DNA of 64,000 bases from assembly GCA_026386955.1 (NCBI GenBank), contig JAPLMQ010000163.1, forward strand, positions 1 through 64,000. The letters run 5' to 3'. The notes below the pieces were generated by a model. The model saw only the letters and a program-made list of their open reading frames with translations. It was not told the DNA's origin and did not search any database. Every line of letters starts with the position of its first letter. Positions within the stretch are counted from its first letter, which is position 1. Made by a program: the position numbers and the translations under genes. Positions 17,701-25,568 of this stretch are shown here, piece by piece. The DNA comes from Planctomycetota bacterium. Its GTDB lineage: Bacteria; Planctomycetota; Phycisphaerae; Phycisphaerales; Phycisphaeraceae.

Positions 17701-18609
17701 GGGCTGGGCGGCGAGGACTTCGGCGGCTCGGTCGTGCAGGGCGACGACGGCAACGTCTATGTCCAAGCCGGGAAGACGGCCGACTGGAACATCCAGATGA
17801 CCGGGCTCGACACCATCCACAAGCTCGGCTCGGGCTCCGTCGAGATCGACGCGAACGACGTGCGCAAGGCGACGGGCGTGCGCGAGGCGGCCCTGCAGCA
17901 GGCGGTCGGAAAGCAGCGGATGGCGGTCCACAAGCTGACGCCCACCTTCACGGGCGATCTGGCGAAGGACTTCGCCGGCGCGCAGGTCGTCTCCTACAAG
18001 AAGCAGGACGACGCGGCGATCAAGTCGGCGGTGGCGTGGGACGACAAGAACTTCTACGTCGCGTGGGACGTGGCCGACAAGACGCCGTGGGCCAACGGCG
18101 CGACGGAGCCGGCGATGCTCTACCTCGGCGGCGACACGGTCGACCTGCAACTCGGGACCGACCCCGCGGCAGCGCCCAAGCGGGGCGAGCCGGTGGCGGG
18201 CGACCTGCGCGTCTCGATCGGCAACTTCCAGGGCACGCCCACCGCGGTGCTCTTCCGCAAGGTCGTCGCGGGGAGCGGGGCCAAGCAGCCCAAGTCGTTC
18301 TCCTCGGGCGTGGTGAAGGACTACAAGATGGACTTCGCCGCGCCGATCGCCGGCGCGGTGGTGAAGGTCACGCCGCGCCCCGGGGCGGGCTATTTGGTCG
18401 AGGCCTCCCTGCCGCTGGCCGACCTGGGCCTCGCGGCCAAGCCCGGGCTGACGATCCACGGCGATCTGGGCGCGACGCACGGCGACGCGGCAGGCCAGCG
18501 CACGCGCCTCCGCACCTACTGGTCGAACCAGCACACCGGCATCGTCGACGACGCGGTCTTCGAGCTGATGATGGAGCCGGCGAATTGGGGGGAGTGGAAG
18601 TTGGAGTAG
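14767..18609 (+). CDS. Large secreted protein with CBM9-like domains at both ends and a central beta-propeller
   Basis: ATG 14767 gives 1,280 residues with a signal peptide (MTIRLLARAA...IPFPAHA). Residues of about 35-250 look like a carbohydrate-binding family 9-like domain (MTIDADDSDWDLSG, TNLYFLLRWTDDTPM, WDGDCVQIRV, YVQEIAIPWALI). A FlgD-like Ig segment follows (AGYVSMQVLNGKGEIVRHLL). Then comes a long propeller region of NHL/PQQ-type blades (LVVLDTKTGKLIRTIEV, GIAVDPRGQLWVTEGTLYPR). A second CBM9-like module lies near the C-terminus (AAIKSAVAWDDKNFYVAWDV, GGDTVDLQLGTDP). Such proteins are usual in planctomycetes and probably bind or process glycans outside the cytoplasm. I see no catalytic residues I can name. 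Confidence 0.88.
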   Translation: MTIRLLARAAARPMRILLAALALAAIPFPAHATETENHGLRVLPAPSKMTIDADDSDWDLSGSVFACGDAETQRDRFAVWFSAMYDETNLYFLLRWTDDTPMSNPGSTAGNFGWDGDCVQIRVVANYNSPAEQLNVFNCWRGADGKDVVERDTKGKTKNTPKGDDVKPQGAQQAFKENPDHKGYVQEIAIPWALITSDGKPRHAGEELSLTIEPNFTAGPTNGRMSIKDIFRPGVTIDRVFTFGNKTIWGVATLEAKGAVAPRPVRLADGREFKTTLVKRVPTVDWTGIDGETATVAVKSIPFKMPEAGYVSMQVLNGKGEIVRHLLTAERREKGPQEAAWDGLTTPMFRTPGTPVDAGKYTWRAIWHKGIGMRLRGWASNSGTAPWDGTNPSDNWGGDMGGPAAAACDGERMYLGWSVSEAGKALVVTDFDGKPLWHHKRGGFGGAGFVAVDGGAAYVYDGQDKSLYSVSTATGIYTPWPGGTSADVRVDSLWPAGGTVPENLTGLDAKNGKLYLAGAKGPAGLVVVLDTKTGKLIRTIEVPAPGAMRAVSDELLYVVSGGVGVLAVNPQTGATKPVVAGLVNATGLAVGAEGELFVGVNEPDFQVKVFSAEGKPLRVIGAKGGRPVLGPWQSGGMRAIAGIAVDPRGQLWVTEGTLYPRRISVWNAKTGSLVRELFGPTHYGASGGAIHPNDPDVMVGEGCEWKLDPKTGMASCAGVFDANGGGFLGGNSFARFCTGKNGKDYLAVANLSAGNIVVYQRLAPGKYARRSSITSDPKAKTTTFWADANGDEQVQENETATLAKALTLGGYYFWSMNLNTDMTLYGGEGRIRVADFTSCAAPRYDPAKFEAVAGLPYGLSSLDNELLLSCGVEQTSFFQCFDAASGKVLWQYPNLWAGVHGSHNAPAPALGLLRGAFGPIGCFKAKNAGYVWAINTNVGEWHLLTQDGYYLSCLFEADALKQEYPVAKPGAVMDRMPCGLGGEDFGGSVVQGDDGNVYVQAGKTADWNIQMTGLDTIHKLGSGSVEIDANDVRKATGVREAALQQAVGKQRMAVHKLTPTFTGDLAKDFAGAQVVSYKKQDDAAIKSAVAWDDKNFYVAWDVADKTPWANGATEPAMLYLGGDTVDLQLGTDPAAAPKRGEPVAGDLRVSIGNFQGTPTAVLFRKVVAGSGAKQPKSFSSGVVKDYKMDFAAPIAGAVVKVTPRPGAGYLVEASLPLADLGLAAKPGLTIHGDLGATHGDAAGQRTRLRTYWSNQHTGIVDDAVFELMMEPANWGEWKLE

Positions 18610-18678
18610 GGTTGCCGCGCCGACGGAATCGGACTCGCGCTCTTGCACCGCCCTGATGCCCGGGAACATGCGTCCGCT

Positions 18679-18866
18679 CTTGTAGGGTGGCGTTGAGCGG
18701 TACTCCGCGAAGCCCACCGTTTGGGCGCCCGCACTTGCGAAGGTCGACGGGAGGCGCAAACGGCATGGAGCGATCGGCGGAGCTCGCGCCGATGATTGTG
18801 ACGCCCCACGGCCACACACGCCGCGCCGGTGGGCTTCGCGGGGTACCGCTCAACCCACCCTACAAG
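18679..18866. repeat. MITE-like element, family R4 (188 bp, about 40-bp inverted ends)
   Basis: The left end (18679-18719) contains TGTAGGGTGGCGTTGAGCGG then TACTCCGCGAAGCCCACCG; the right end (18827-18866) is its inverted copy with a few changes. The end sequence resembles the GTAGGGTGGGTT...AACCCACC palindromes dispersed in many bacterial genomes. A right-end fragment with matching interior sequence occurs at 20791-20854. The gap 18610-18976 holds this element and the promoter-operator of the next gene. Confidence 0.8.
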
Positions 18867-18900
18867 ATGACGCTTCTCCGCGCGGACCTTCGCATTTCCC

Positions 18901-18929
18901 TTGACCCCGCCCGCTTCCGGTCGTACACT
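18901..18929 (+). promoter_or_regulatory. Sigma-70-type promoter of the GbsR/MarR-like regulator
   Basis: TTGACC (18901-18906) and TACACT (18924-18929) are spaced by exactly 17 bp. The expected start point, near 18936, falls inside the palindrome at 18931-18950, a layout suited to repression. Confidence 0.7.
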
Positions 18930-18930
18930 T

Positions 18931-18950
18931 ATTTCAGTCCTAACAGAAAT
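18931..18950. promoter_or_regulatory. Probable operator palindrome over the transcription start
   Basis: ATTTCAGTCCTAACAGAAAT is an imperfect 20-bp dyad: ATTTC.GT on the left mirrors AC.GAAAT on the right. It is AT-rich against its surroundings. Being placed directly downstream of the -10 box of a MarR-like regulator gene suggests autoregulation. Confidence 0.65.
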
Positions 18951-18976
18951 GACTGACCTTCCAGCCGGAGCTGGCC

Positions 18977-19507
18977 ATGACGCTCTCCCCCGCCGTCGAG
19001 AAGTTCGTGCTGCACTGGGGCGAGATGGGCGCGAGCTGGGGCATCAACCGCACCGTCGCGCAGATCCACGCCCTGCTCTACGTCTCCCCCCGCCCGCTCA
19101 ACGCCGAGGAGATCGCCCAGACCCTCCGCGTCGCGCGGTCGAACGTCTCGACCAGCCTGCGCGAGCTGCAGGGCTGGGGCATCATCCGCCCCGTCCACGT
19201 GCTGGGCGACCGGCGGGACCACTTCGAGTCGATGCGCGACGTCTGGGAGATGTTCCAGATCGTGCTCACCGAGCGCAAGCGGCGCGAGATCGACCCCACC
19301 ATCGCCCTCCTGCGCGAGTGCGTCGCCGAGGCCGAGCGGGCCGAGCCCGAGGACCGGCTGACGCGCGAGCGGCTGGCGGAGCTGCTGGGCTTCTTCGAGG
19401 CGATCAGCAACTGGTACGACCAGATCCGTGTCCTGCCCACCAAGGCGGTGATCCGGTTCGTCTCGCTGGGCGGGAAGGTCCGGCGGCTGCTGGGCATCGC
19501 CTCGTGA
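18977..19507 (+). CDS. GbsR/MarR-family transcriptional regulator
   Basis: 176 residues; GGAG precedes the ATG. A winged helix-turn-helix lies at about 20-75 (WGINRTVAQIHALLYVSPRP, then LNAEEIAQTLRVARSNVSTS and LRELQGWGIIRPVHVLGDRR). The 'WGI.R..AQ..ALLY...RPL..EEIA..L..SR.NVS..L.EL..W' pattern is that of the GbsR group, whose founding member represses glycine-betaine synthesis genes in Bacillus. The C-terminal half is helical, probably the dimer or effector domain (MWEMFQIVLTERKRREIDPT-like stretch at about 90-110). The upstream palindrome suggests it represses itself. The gene 52 bp downstream is probably in the same transcript. The effector is unknown. Confidence 0.9.
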   Translation: MTLSPAVEKFVLHWGEMGASWGINRTVAQIHALLYVSPRPLNAEEIAQTLRVARSNVSTSLRELQGWGIIRPVHVLGDRRDHFESMRDVWEMFQIVLTERKRREIDPTIALLRECVAEAERAEPEDRLTRERLAELLGFFEAISNWYDQIRVLPTKAVIRFVSLGGKVRRLLGIAS

Positions 19508-19559
19508 CTTCGCCCCCGGGGCCCCCCGGGCCCCCGGACCCTCGGGCTTGGAGCCGGCC

Positions 19560-20465
19560 ATGGCACCTTTGATTCAATCCAAACGCACCCGCGCCGAGGC
19601 CGCCCTGCAGCGGCTCGAGGCCACCGAGGGCGGCCCCTTCACGGTCGTCGACCAGGCCGACGTCGCGGCGTTTCACTTCGACCTACCCGCGGCGGCGCTG
19701 CGGATCGATCCCCGCCTGGAACTCGACGCGGATCGCCACGGCGATGCGCCGCAGGACTCGGAACGGGAATCGGCGCGGGCCGTCGCCCGCGTGCTCGCCT
19801 ACACCGTCGTCCGCGTGCGCTCGGGGCTCGAGGGCCGGATGACGGAGCGGGCCGGCAGCCCGTGGGTGGGCCGGACGATCTTCGAGATCGGGCTCTGCGT
19901 GCGCCACGCGGGTGAGCCGGGCGTGCTGCTGCTGGCGCAGGTCTGTCCGGAGGCGCTGGAGGGGGCGGTGGGTGATCGCCGCTTCGGCAAGCCGGTGCGG
20001 TTCGGGACGACATCACTGCAATTCGACGCGTCGCGAGGCACGCTCGACTGCGGCGTGGCCTTGCCCGGCAGCAAATCCTTCATGGATCGGCCGAGGCTGG
20101 CGCTCGCCGGCCAAGTCAGCGACGAGCCACGGCAAGAGGGCGAGACCACGGGTGAAGAGTTCCTGCTCGAGCGATACACGAACTTCACCGTCGAGCGCGG
20201 GCTGCTGCGGCTGGAGCGCTGCTGGCGATCGCCGACCGCGGCGTTGCCCGTCGCGATGCGGGGGGAGGAGTCGCAGGCAGCCTTGGTTGACGTGCTGGGC
20301 ATCGCCCCTGCCGCTGCGGCCGAGGTGACGCTCGTGGGCGGGTACGTCTTGCCCGGCGTGAGCGAGTGCCGCATCGGCCGGCCTCGCTGTATGCAGGGGC
20401 CCGCGTGCGCGACGCGCTGGCCGATCGAGGTGCGGCAGGCGACACGGGCGGAGAAGGATGATTGA
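19560..20465 (+). CDS. Conserved-looking hypothetical protein, weakly DUF2071/YqjF-like
   Basis: Start taken at ATG 19560, which has GGAG 4-7 bases upstream; a TTG at 19548 would destroy that spacing. About 301 residues, no signal peptide and no clear membrane segment. The stretch EEFLLERYTNFTVERGLLRL resembles the 'FL.ERY.LYT...G.L.R' strand of the DUF2071 (acetoacetate-decarboxylase-like fold) family, but other landmarks are diverged and I regard this as weak. A Cys-containing tail (SECRIGRPRCMQGPAC) is unusual. Its position behind the GbsR-like gene makes it a likely target of that regulator. Confidence 0.7.
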   Translation: MAPLIQSKRTRAEAALQRLEATEGGPFTVVDQADVAAFHFDLPAAALRIDPRLELDADRHGDAPQDSERESARAVARVLAYTVVRVRSGLEGRMTERAGSPWVGRTIFEIGLCVRHAGEPGVLLLAQVCPEALEGAVGDRRFGKPVRFGTTSLQFDASRGTLDCGVALPGSKSFMDRPRLALAGQVSDEPRQEGETTGEEFLLERYTNFTVERGLLRLERCWRSPTAALPVAMRGEESQAALVDVLGIAPAAAAEVTLVGGYVLPGVSECRIGRPRCMQGPACATRWPIEVRQATRAEKDD

Positions 20466-20525
20466 AGCGGCAGGACGATGCGGAATTGTCGGCGAACTCG
20501 CAAGCGACGGATCGGCATCTTTTCG

Positions 20526-20705
20526 GGTGCCACATGTCATCGTATTCGTGACATGTGTCTTGGGAGGCCGTGCGATTCACGACCACCCAAGGCGCCGACA
20601 TTCCCTTGAATTCCGCAGTTTCCGGGGTGGAGGGGCGGGATCGTCGAGGCAAACTGAGCCAGCCGTGGACCGGCACATGTCACGAGTACGATGACATGTG
20701 GCACC
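20526..20705. repeat. MITE-like element, family R1, copy B (180 bp)
   Basis: The ends 20526-20557 and 20674-20705 are 32-bp inverted repeats with one mismatch, sharing CACATGTCA and CGTGACATGTG with copy A. The interior next to each end matches copy A in the opposite orientation (TGTCTTGGG next to one end, a GATCGTCG...GAGCC...GG block near the other), so this is a true second copy and not two chance palindromes. Confidence 0.85.
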
Positions 20706-20736
20706 AGGCCTTGCGGGTTCCGACGACACGCGAACA

Positions 20737-20762
20737 TCCGTCGCTTGCGCGTCCGGCCAACA
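20737..20762. repeat. Solo end of family R5
   Basis: TCCGTCGCTTGCGCGTCCGG followed by CCAACA matches the right-hand end of the R5 elements at 28126, 29412 and 40001. No left partner is present. It lies between an R1 element and an R4 fragment. Confidence 0.75.
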
Positions 20763-20790
20763 AAACGCGGGGCACGCTGGTTGTTTCGGG

Positions 20791-20854
20791 GACGCACGGC
20801 CACACGCATCGCGCCGGTGGGTTTCGCGGAGTACCGCTCTACGCCACCCTACAA
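20791..20854. repeat. Right-end fragment of family R4
   Basis: CGGTGGGTTTCGCGGAGTAC and the following CGCTCT...CCACCCTACAA match the right end of the element at 18679-18866, including interior sequence (GACGCACGGCCACACGC). Left half missing. The gap 20466-20868 is therefore a composite of three repeat families. Confidence 0.75.
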
Positions 20855-20868
20855 ATGCGAGTCTTCGC

Positions 20869-22296
20869 TCAGGAGTTTGAATCGGCCGGGGTCGGCGTCG
20901 CCACGCCCGTCGCTTCATCGACGTTGTGGGCGTAGCCCTGCAGCGACTGGAAGATCGCGTCGACGTTCGCGTCCTCGCCGCCCGTCTTGAGCTCGGTCGC
21001 GAGGCCCGAGCCCTGCCCGACGGCCTCGCGGGCGGAGATCGCCAGCTTGCCCGCCGAGTCGGCCGCCTTCTGCTGGGCGTCGGAGAAGCTCGTCTCCGAG
21101 GGCATCACGCGCTTGAGCTCCTTGGCCAGCATGCCCAGCGTCTTGCCGTAGCCCGCCGCGGCCGTGAGGTGCTGCGTGTAGACGCTCGCCCGCACCGCGT
21201 GCTTGCTGAGCAGGTCGAGCTGGTAGGCCTTCTTGTCGGCGCCGCGGGCCTGGCTCACGCCGTCGGCCAAGGCCTTGATCGACTTGTCGGCGTACTCGCC
21301 CGCCTGGGCCAGCTTGGCGTCGACAAGCTTGTCGTAGTCCGCGGCGATCTTGACCAGCGACTCCTTGAGCTCCGAGACGGCCTTCTCCTTCTGGTTGGCC
21401 GCGGAGTCGCGCTCGTCGTGGTTCTTCTTCTGCCGCTGCTCGACGCCGGCGATCTGGTCCTGCAGCGAAGTGACGTTGCTCTTGCGCAGCTCGAGCTGCT
21501 GCTTGACCACCGCCAACTCGCCCTGCACGACGTCGAGCTCGGCGGTGAGCTTCTGGGCGACCGCGCGGGTCGTCGCCGCGGCGCCCTCGAGGCCCGAGGC
21601 CTTGCCGTAGAGCGCGTCCTGCGCCTTGCTGTCCTTCACGAACGCCTCGCTGCGCAGCTTGGAGATCTGCCCCACCGCCGCGTCGCTCTCGGCGCGGGCC
21701 TTCTCGATCGACTTCGTGAGCTCGTTGCCGCGCGCGACCAGGCCCGAGGCCTCCTTCTCGAAGCCGACGATCGCCGTCTGGGCCTCCTGCTGCTGCTCCT
21801 TGAGCTTGGCGACCAGCGGGGAATCGTCGATGTCGAAGGCCTTGGAGCGGGCGTCGTCGCGGTCGATCAGGAGCGTCTTGTTGACGAGGCTGGCCGACTG
21901 GCGGGAGATGTCGACCCAATCGGACATGGCCGCGCGGGCGACCTGGTCCGCGGCGGTCGCGTAGGCGTCGGCGACCAGGCGGCGGGCCTGGAGCTTGTCG
22001 GATTCGGAGGCGGAGCCGATGGTCGCCTCAAGCGATTTGGCGGCCTGCAGCAACGCCTTGGTGCGGTAGGCCTGGAGGTCGACCGTGGGCTGGCCGTCGC
22101 CGTTGGGCGCGTCCTCGCCCTTGGGAACGAAACCGTCCTGCGCCGCCTGGAAACCGTTCAGGGCCTTCACGAACTGGCCGTGGGTCTTGGCCTGCTCGGC
22201 CGACTGCCTGTCGGAGCAGCCGACGAGGGGCGAAAGGGAGAAGGCCAGGCAGACGGCGACGGGAAGGGTTCGGCGCAAAGGGAGAGTCCTTTCCAA
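20869..22296 (-). CDS. Lipoprotein with a long coiled-coil domain
   Basis: 475 residues. The N-terminus is a lipoprotein signal (SLSPLVGC, lipid Cys at about residue 27). The middle (about 160-330) is Gln/Glu/Lys/Ala-rich and strongly helical, with stretches such as KLKEQQQEAQTAIVGFEKEA and VVQGELAVVKQQLELRKSNV that should form coiled coils. Charged helices continue to the C-terminus, which ends in a Thr/Pro/Asp-rich tail. No enzymatic motif. It is likely anchored in a membrane facing the periplasm, acting as a spacer or structural element. The function is unknown to me. Confidence 0.85.
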   Translation of the reverse strand: MERTLPLRRTLPVAVCLAFSLSPLVGCSDRQSAEQAKTHGQFVKALNGFQAAQDGFVPKGEDAPNGDGQPTVDLQAYRTKALLQAAKSLEATIGSASESDKLQARRLVADAYATAADQVARAAMSDWVDISRQSASLVNKTLLIDRDDARSKAFDIDDSPLVAKLKEQQQEAQTAIVGFEKEASGLVARGNELTKSIEKARAESDAAVGQISKLRSEAFVKDSKAQDALYGKASGLEGAAATTRAVAQKLTAELDVVQGELAVVKQQLELRKSNVTSLQDQIAGVEQRQKKNHDERDSAANQKEKAVSELKESLVKIAADYDKLVDAKLAQAGEYADKSIKALADGVSQARGADKKAYQLDLLSKHAVRASVYTQHLTAAAGYGKTLGMLAKELKRVMPSETSFSDAQQKAADSAGKLAISAREAVGQGSGLATELKTGGEDANVDAIFQSLQGYAHNVDEATGVATPTPADSNS

Positions 22297-22396
22297 GGCC
22301 TGCGGGTCGGCGACCTAAGGTCCACAGCCGCTACAGCTTAAGCATACCGCCAAGGATGGCGGGCGGAAAGCCCCCCGGAGACCCCAGAGCCGCGGC

Positions 22397-23104
22397 TCAT
22401 GGCGTCTCGAACGACATCCGCCCCGCCCAGACGTTGTTGAAGAGGTTCCGCTTCTCCGTGCCGTACCAGTAGCCCTGGGCCTGGATCTCGACCTTCACGA
22501 CGGCCTTCGCCGAGGAGCCGCTGCTGAGCTCGAGGTCGTTCCAGAAGACGACGACCTTCTCGCCCCGGCGGCGCACGGAGACGACGCCCTCGCCTTCGAA
22601 GGGCTGGGTGGGCAGTTCGTCGGTTTTCACGGCCGCGCCGATCCGCGCCTCGCGCCGGCCGGGGCCGCCGATGTGCCCGTCGTAGTAACCGGCCGCGACG
22701 ATCTCCTTGCCCTCGTCGTCGAGCAGGCGCAGGCGGATGTATTGGATCGGGTCGAACTCGTTGGGCGCGCCCTTCGAGGACCACCCGACCGTGAGTTGGG
22801 AGTCGAAGTCGCCGGCGATGGGCTTTGGCAGCTTGCGCGAGAGGGCGAGGGTCGGATAGATGTCGCCGGACGGATCGGCCTCGACGTAGGTGAGCTTGGA
22901 GACGTTGAGCTTGCCGTCCTTGATCGCGAAGGCGGCGACGCCCTTCGACCCGAGCTTCTCCTTGGTCACGACCCAGGCCTTGTCGAGCTCCGGCTTCTCG
23001 AAGCGCTCGTCGATGAGCGATTCGGCGCGGGCGGCGGGGGCGAGGGACAGGAGGGAGGCGATCGTCAGCAGCAAGGTGGAGCGATGGAGACGAGAGCTTT
23101 TCAT
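22397..23104 (-). CDS. Secreted jelly-roll-like hypothetical protein
   Basis: ATG 23104 starts a 235-residue protein with a clean signal peptide (MKSSRLHRSTLLLTIASLLS, cleavage after APAARA). The mature part begins ESLIDERFEKPELDKAWVV, a lead-in seen in secreted concanavalin-like or laminin-G-like domains where a 'DxF..P.L...W' strand opens the sandwich. Later strands alternate polar and hydrophobic residues (VVSVRRRGEKVVVFWNDLEL). No catalytic residues are identifiable. It may bind a carbohydrate. It follows the coiled-coil lipoprotein gene's start by 100 bp on the same strand. Confidence 0.8.
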   Translation of the reverse strand: MKSSRLHRSTLLLTIASLLSLAPAARAESLIDERFEKPELDKAWVVTKEKLGSKGVAAFAIKDGKLNVSKLTYVEADPSGDIYPTLALSRKLPKPIAGDFDSQLTVGWSSKGAPNEFDPIQYIRLRLLDDEGKEIVAAGYYDGHIGGPGRREARIGAAVKTDELPTQPFEGEGVVSVRRRGEKVVVFWNDLELSSGSSAKAVVKVEIQAQGYWYGTEKRNLFNNVWAGRMSFETP

Positions 23105-23224
23105 CTGCGATTTCCAAGTGACATGGACTTCACGGCGCGAGCGCGTCGACCAAGACCATGATACTCGCGCCGCACGCGCGAAAAGCACAGGCGCAACACG
23201 GCGCAGGCACGACGATCGGAGCGC

Positions 23225-23259
23225 AAGAAAAACCCAGGCACGCAGTGCCTGGGCTTTGG
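23225..23259 (-). terminator. Intrinsic terminator of the Gfo/Idh-aldo/keto reductase fusion gene (family R6 hairpin)
   Basis: On the minus strand CCCAGGCACTGCGTGCCTGG forms a GC stem followed by TTTTTCTT. The same stem recurs at 29537, 38774 and 38854, so this organism reuses one hairpin sequence as a terminator module. Confidence 0.8.
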
Positions 23260-23324
23260 GGGTTCATTCGTGATTTGTGGTTCGTGGCGCGGTTGACCCG
23301 CTCACGAGCCACTCGCCCGCGATC

Positions 23325-25328
23325 TCAGGACTCGAGGTTCAGCCACTTCACCTCGTCGGCGGTCAGCTCCACGTCGAGCGCGGGCCAAGTCGTCCGCGTC
23401 TCCTCAAGCGTGCGCGGGCCGACCAGCGGGAAGGTCGGGAACGGCTGGCAGAGCACGTAGGCCAGGGCGATGTTGATCGGCAGGACGTTCTTCTTCTTCG
23501 CCAGCTCGATGGCGCGGTCGCGGCGGCGGAAGTTGTCCTCGCTGTACCAGCAGCGCACCAGCTCGCCGTCGGACTTCTTGTCCGGGCCGGCGCGGTCGGT
23601 GAAGAACCCGCGGGCCTGGCTGGACCAAGGCATCAGCGGGAGCTGGCTCTTGGTGTGCCACGCCCGGCTGGCGGGGTCGGACGAGGCGATGCACCCGGCC
23701 CAGACGGCATCAATCATCCGCGCGAGGCTGAAGTTGTTGCTGGCGGCGGAGAAGCCCTGCAGCCCCTTCTTCTTGGCGTACTCGTTGCCGGCCTCGATGC
23801 GCGAGGTCGCCCAGTTCGAGCCGCCGAAGGCCTTGATGCTGCCCTTCTTCACCAGCTCGTTGAGCACGTCGATGAACTCGCCGACGGGGATCTCGGGGTT
23901 GTCGCGGTGCATCATGTAGATGTCGACGTAGTTGGTCCGCAGGCGCTCGAGGCTCTCCTTGTGCTGCGTGACCAGGTCCTTGGGGTTGCAGAACGGCGTG
24001 TGGGCGCCCTTGTCGAGGATGACCACCTGCTCGCGCACGCCGCGTTTCTCGACCCACCGGCCGAGGTTGCCCTCGTTGTTGGGGCCGTAGATGTGGGCGG
24101 TGTCGAACGTGTTCCCGCCGCGCTCGAAGTAGTCGTCGAACATCACGTCGGCGTGGGGCATGAAGGTCTGGTTGTCGACGCCCAGGACGAGGCGCGAGAC
24201 CTTCTTGTCGAGGTGGGCGATCTTGCCGTACTTCATCTTGTTGTTCGGGCGGAGCTTCAGAGGCTGGCCCGAGAGCGGGCCTCGCTTGGCGTCGGGCTTC
24301 TCGATGTCGTAGAGCAGCCCGATGGAGCTGCGCCACTGGTCGAGCGTGCGCATGTTGCCCAGCGAGTCGTCCCAGGTCATGGCGGGGAAGACGCCCTGCC
24401 GGCGGGCGATGTTGCGCCCGACCATGTCGGCCTCGAGGGCGTAGAGCCAGTCGGTGGTGTCGACCTCGATGACCTCGGCGGGCTTGCCGTTGACGTTGAG
24501 GTTGATGACGGTCTTGCCGCCCTCCTTCGCGGGGATCCAGGGCCAGGGGACGACGATGTTGCCGCCCGTGCCGTAGATGCGGGCGGAGTTGTCCTGGTTG
24601 ACGCCCACGCCGGTGGCGACCTGGGCGACGATGTCGCCGGGGAACTTGAGGATGCCCACGGCGTAGTCGTCCGCGCCGGTGGGGGCGAGCCTGCCCGCGC
24701 CCGAGACGGAGATCGGCTCGGCCGAGCCCTCAAGGCCCAAGGCGATGCCCGCGACCATGCGCGAGAAGGAGACTGCATAGCAGCCGACGTCAAGGATGCC
24801 GCCGCCGCCCAGTTCGTTCGCCCAGATGCGGCTGGTGGGGTTGTAGCCGGCGTGGAAGCTGAAGGTCGCTTGGATGATGCGGATGTCGCCGATGGCCTTG
24901 TTGCGGAGCAGCTCGACGAGCTTGCCGATCAGCGGGCTGCAGCGGTACATGAACGCCTCCATGAGGAAGACGTCGTGCCGGCGGGCGGCCTCGATGATCG
25001 CCTGCGTCTCGAACTGGTTCATGCCGATGGGCTTCTCGCACAGGATGTGCTTGCCGGCCTGGGCGGCCTTGATCGCCCACTCGGCGTGCATCGGGTGCGG
25101 CGTGGCGATGTAGACCGCCTCGACCGACTTGTCGGCGAGCAGGGCCTCGTACGAGCCGTGGCAGCCGGACTGGGGGAGGTTGAACTCCTTGCCGAACTTG
25201 TCGGCCGACTCCTGCGTGCGCGAGCCGATGGCGACGAACTTGCCGGTCTTGGAGTGGGCGAGGCCCTTGGCGAAGGTGCGGGCGATGCCGCCGGCGCCGA
25301 TGATGCCCCAGGCGATCGGGTTGGACAT
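23325..25328 (-). CDS. Bifunctional Gfo/Idh/MocA oxidoreductase - aldo/keto reductase fusion
   Basis: 667 residues. Residues 1 to about 340 are a Gfo/Idh/MocA dehydrogenase: NAD(P) motif GIIGAGGIA (8-16), the lysine motif CEKPIG (97-102), and an LDVGCYAVSFSR segment in the C-terminal sheet. From about 355 an aldo/keto reductase domain follows with FDTAHIYGPN, VVILDKGAH and YMMHRDNPE supplying Asp, Tyr, Lys and His. Both halves keep their key residues, so both should be active. Fusion suggests substrate passing between a sugar oxidation and a carbonyl reduction, a pairing known from planctomycetes and verrucomicrobia. GAGGATCC precedes the ATG. Confidence 0.92.
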   Translation of the reverse strand: MSNPIAWGIIGAGGIARTFAKGLAHSKTGKFVAIGSRTQESADKFGKEFNLPQSGCHGSYEALLADKSVEAVYIATPHPMHAEWAIKAAQAGKHILCEKPIGMNQFETQAIIEAARRHDVFLMEAFMYRCSPLIGKLVELLRNKAIGDIRIIQATFSFHAGYNPTSRIWANELGGGGILDVGCYAVSFSRMVAGIALGLEGSAEPISVSGAGRLAPTGADDYAVGILKFPGDIVAQVATGVGVNQDNSARIYGTGGNIVVPWPWIPAKEGGKTVINLNVNGKPAEVIEVDTTDWLYALEADMVGRNIARRQGVFPAMTWDDSLGNMRTLDQWRSSIGLLYDIEKPDAKRGPLSGQPLKLRPNNKMKYGKIAHLDKKVSRLVLGVDNQTFMPHADVMFDDYFERGGNTFDTAHIYGPNNEGNLGRWVEKRGVREQVVILDKGAHTPFCNPKDLVTQHKESLERLRTNYVDIYMMHRDNPEIPVGEFIDVLNELVKKGSIKAFGGSNWATSRIEAGNEYAKKKGLQGFSAASNNFSLARMIDAVWAGCIASSDPASRAWHTKSQLPLMPWSSQARGFFTDRAGPDKKSDGELVRCWYSEDNFRRRDRAIELAKKKNVLPINIALAYVLCQPFPTFPLVGPRTLEETRTTWPALDVELTADEVKWLNLES

Positions 25329-25568
25329 GGGAGAGGATCCTCAGAGGGTAAAAAGGCGGGGGAATTCCGGGGGAATTCGGGTTGGTGCTCGAGGCGAGCG
25401 CCGGCCGCGGGCACAAGCGCCGCGGGGCCGGGGGCATGAAGAGTAACCAAAGGGGGATGGGTGTCCAGCGCGGGCGGAGGCGAGGGCTGACGTTCGATCG
25501 CGAGGAAGCGATCGCACTTACGTTTGCCGTGGGATCACGCGCCGTCGCGGGCGGGAGTTATCCCCATC

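Noticed and set aside
19548-19559. TTG start for the gene after the GbsR-like regulator
   Set aside because: ATG 19560 has GGAG at proper spacing, and the extra residues overlap that ribosome site.
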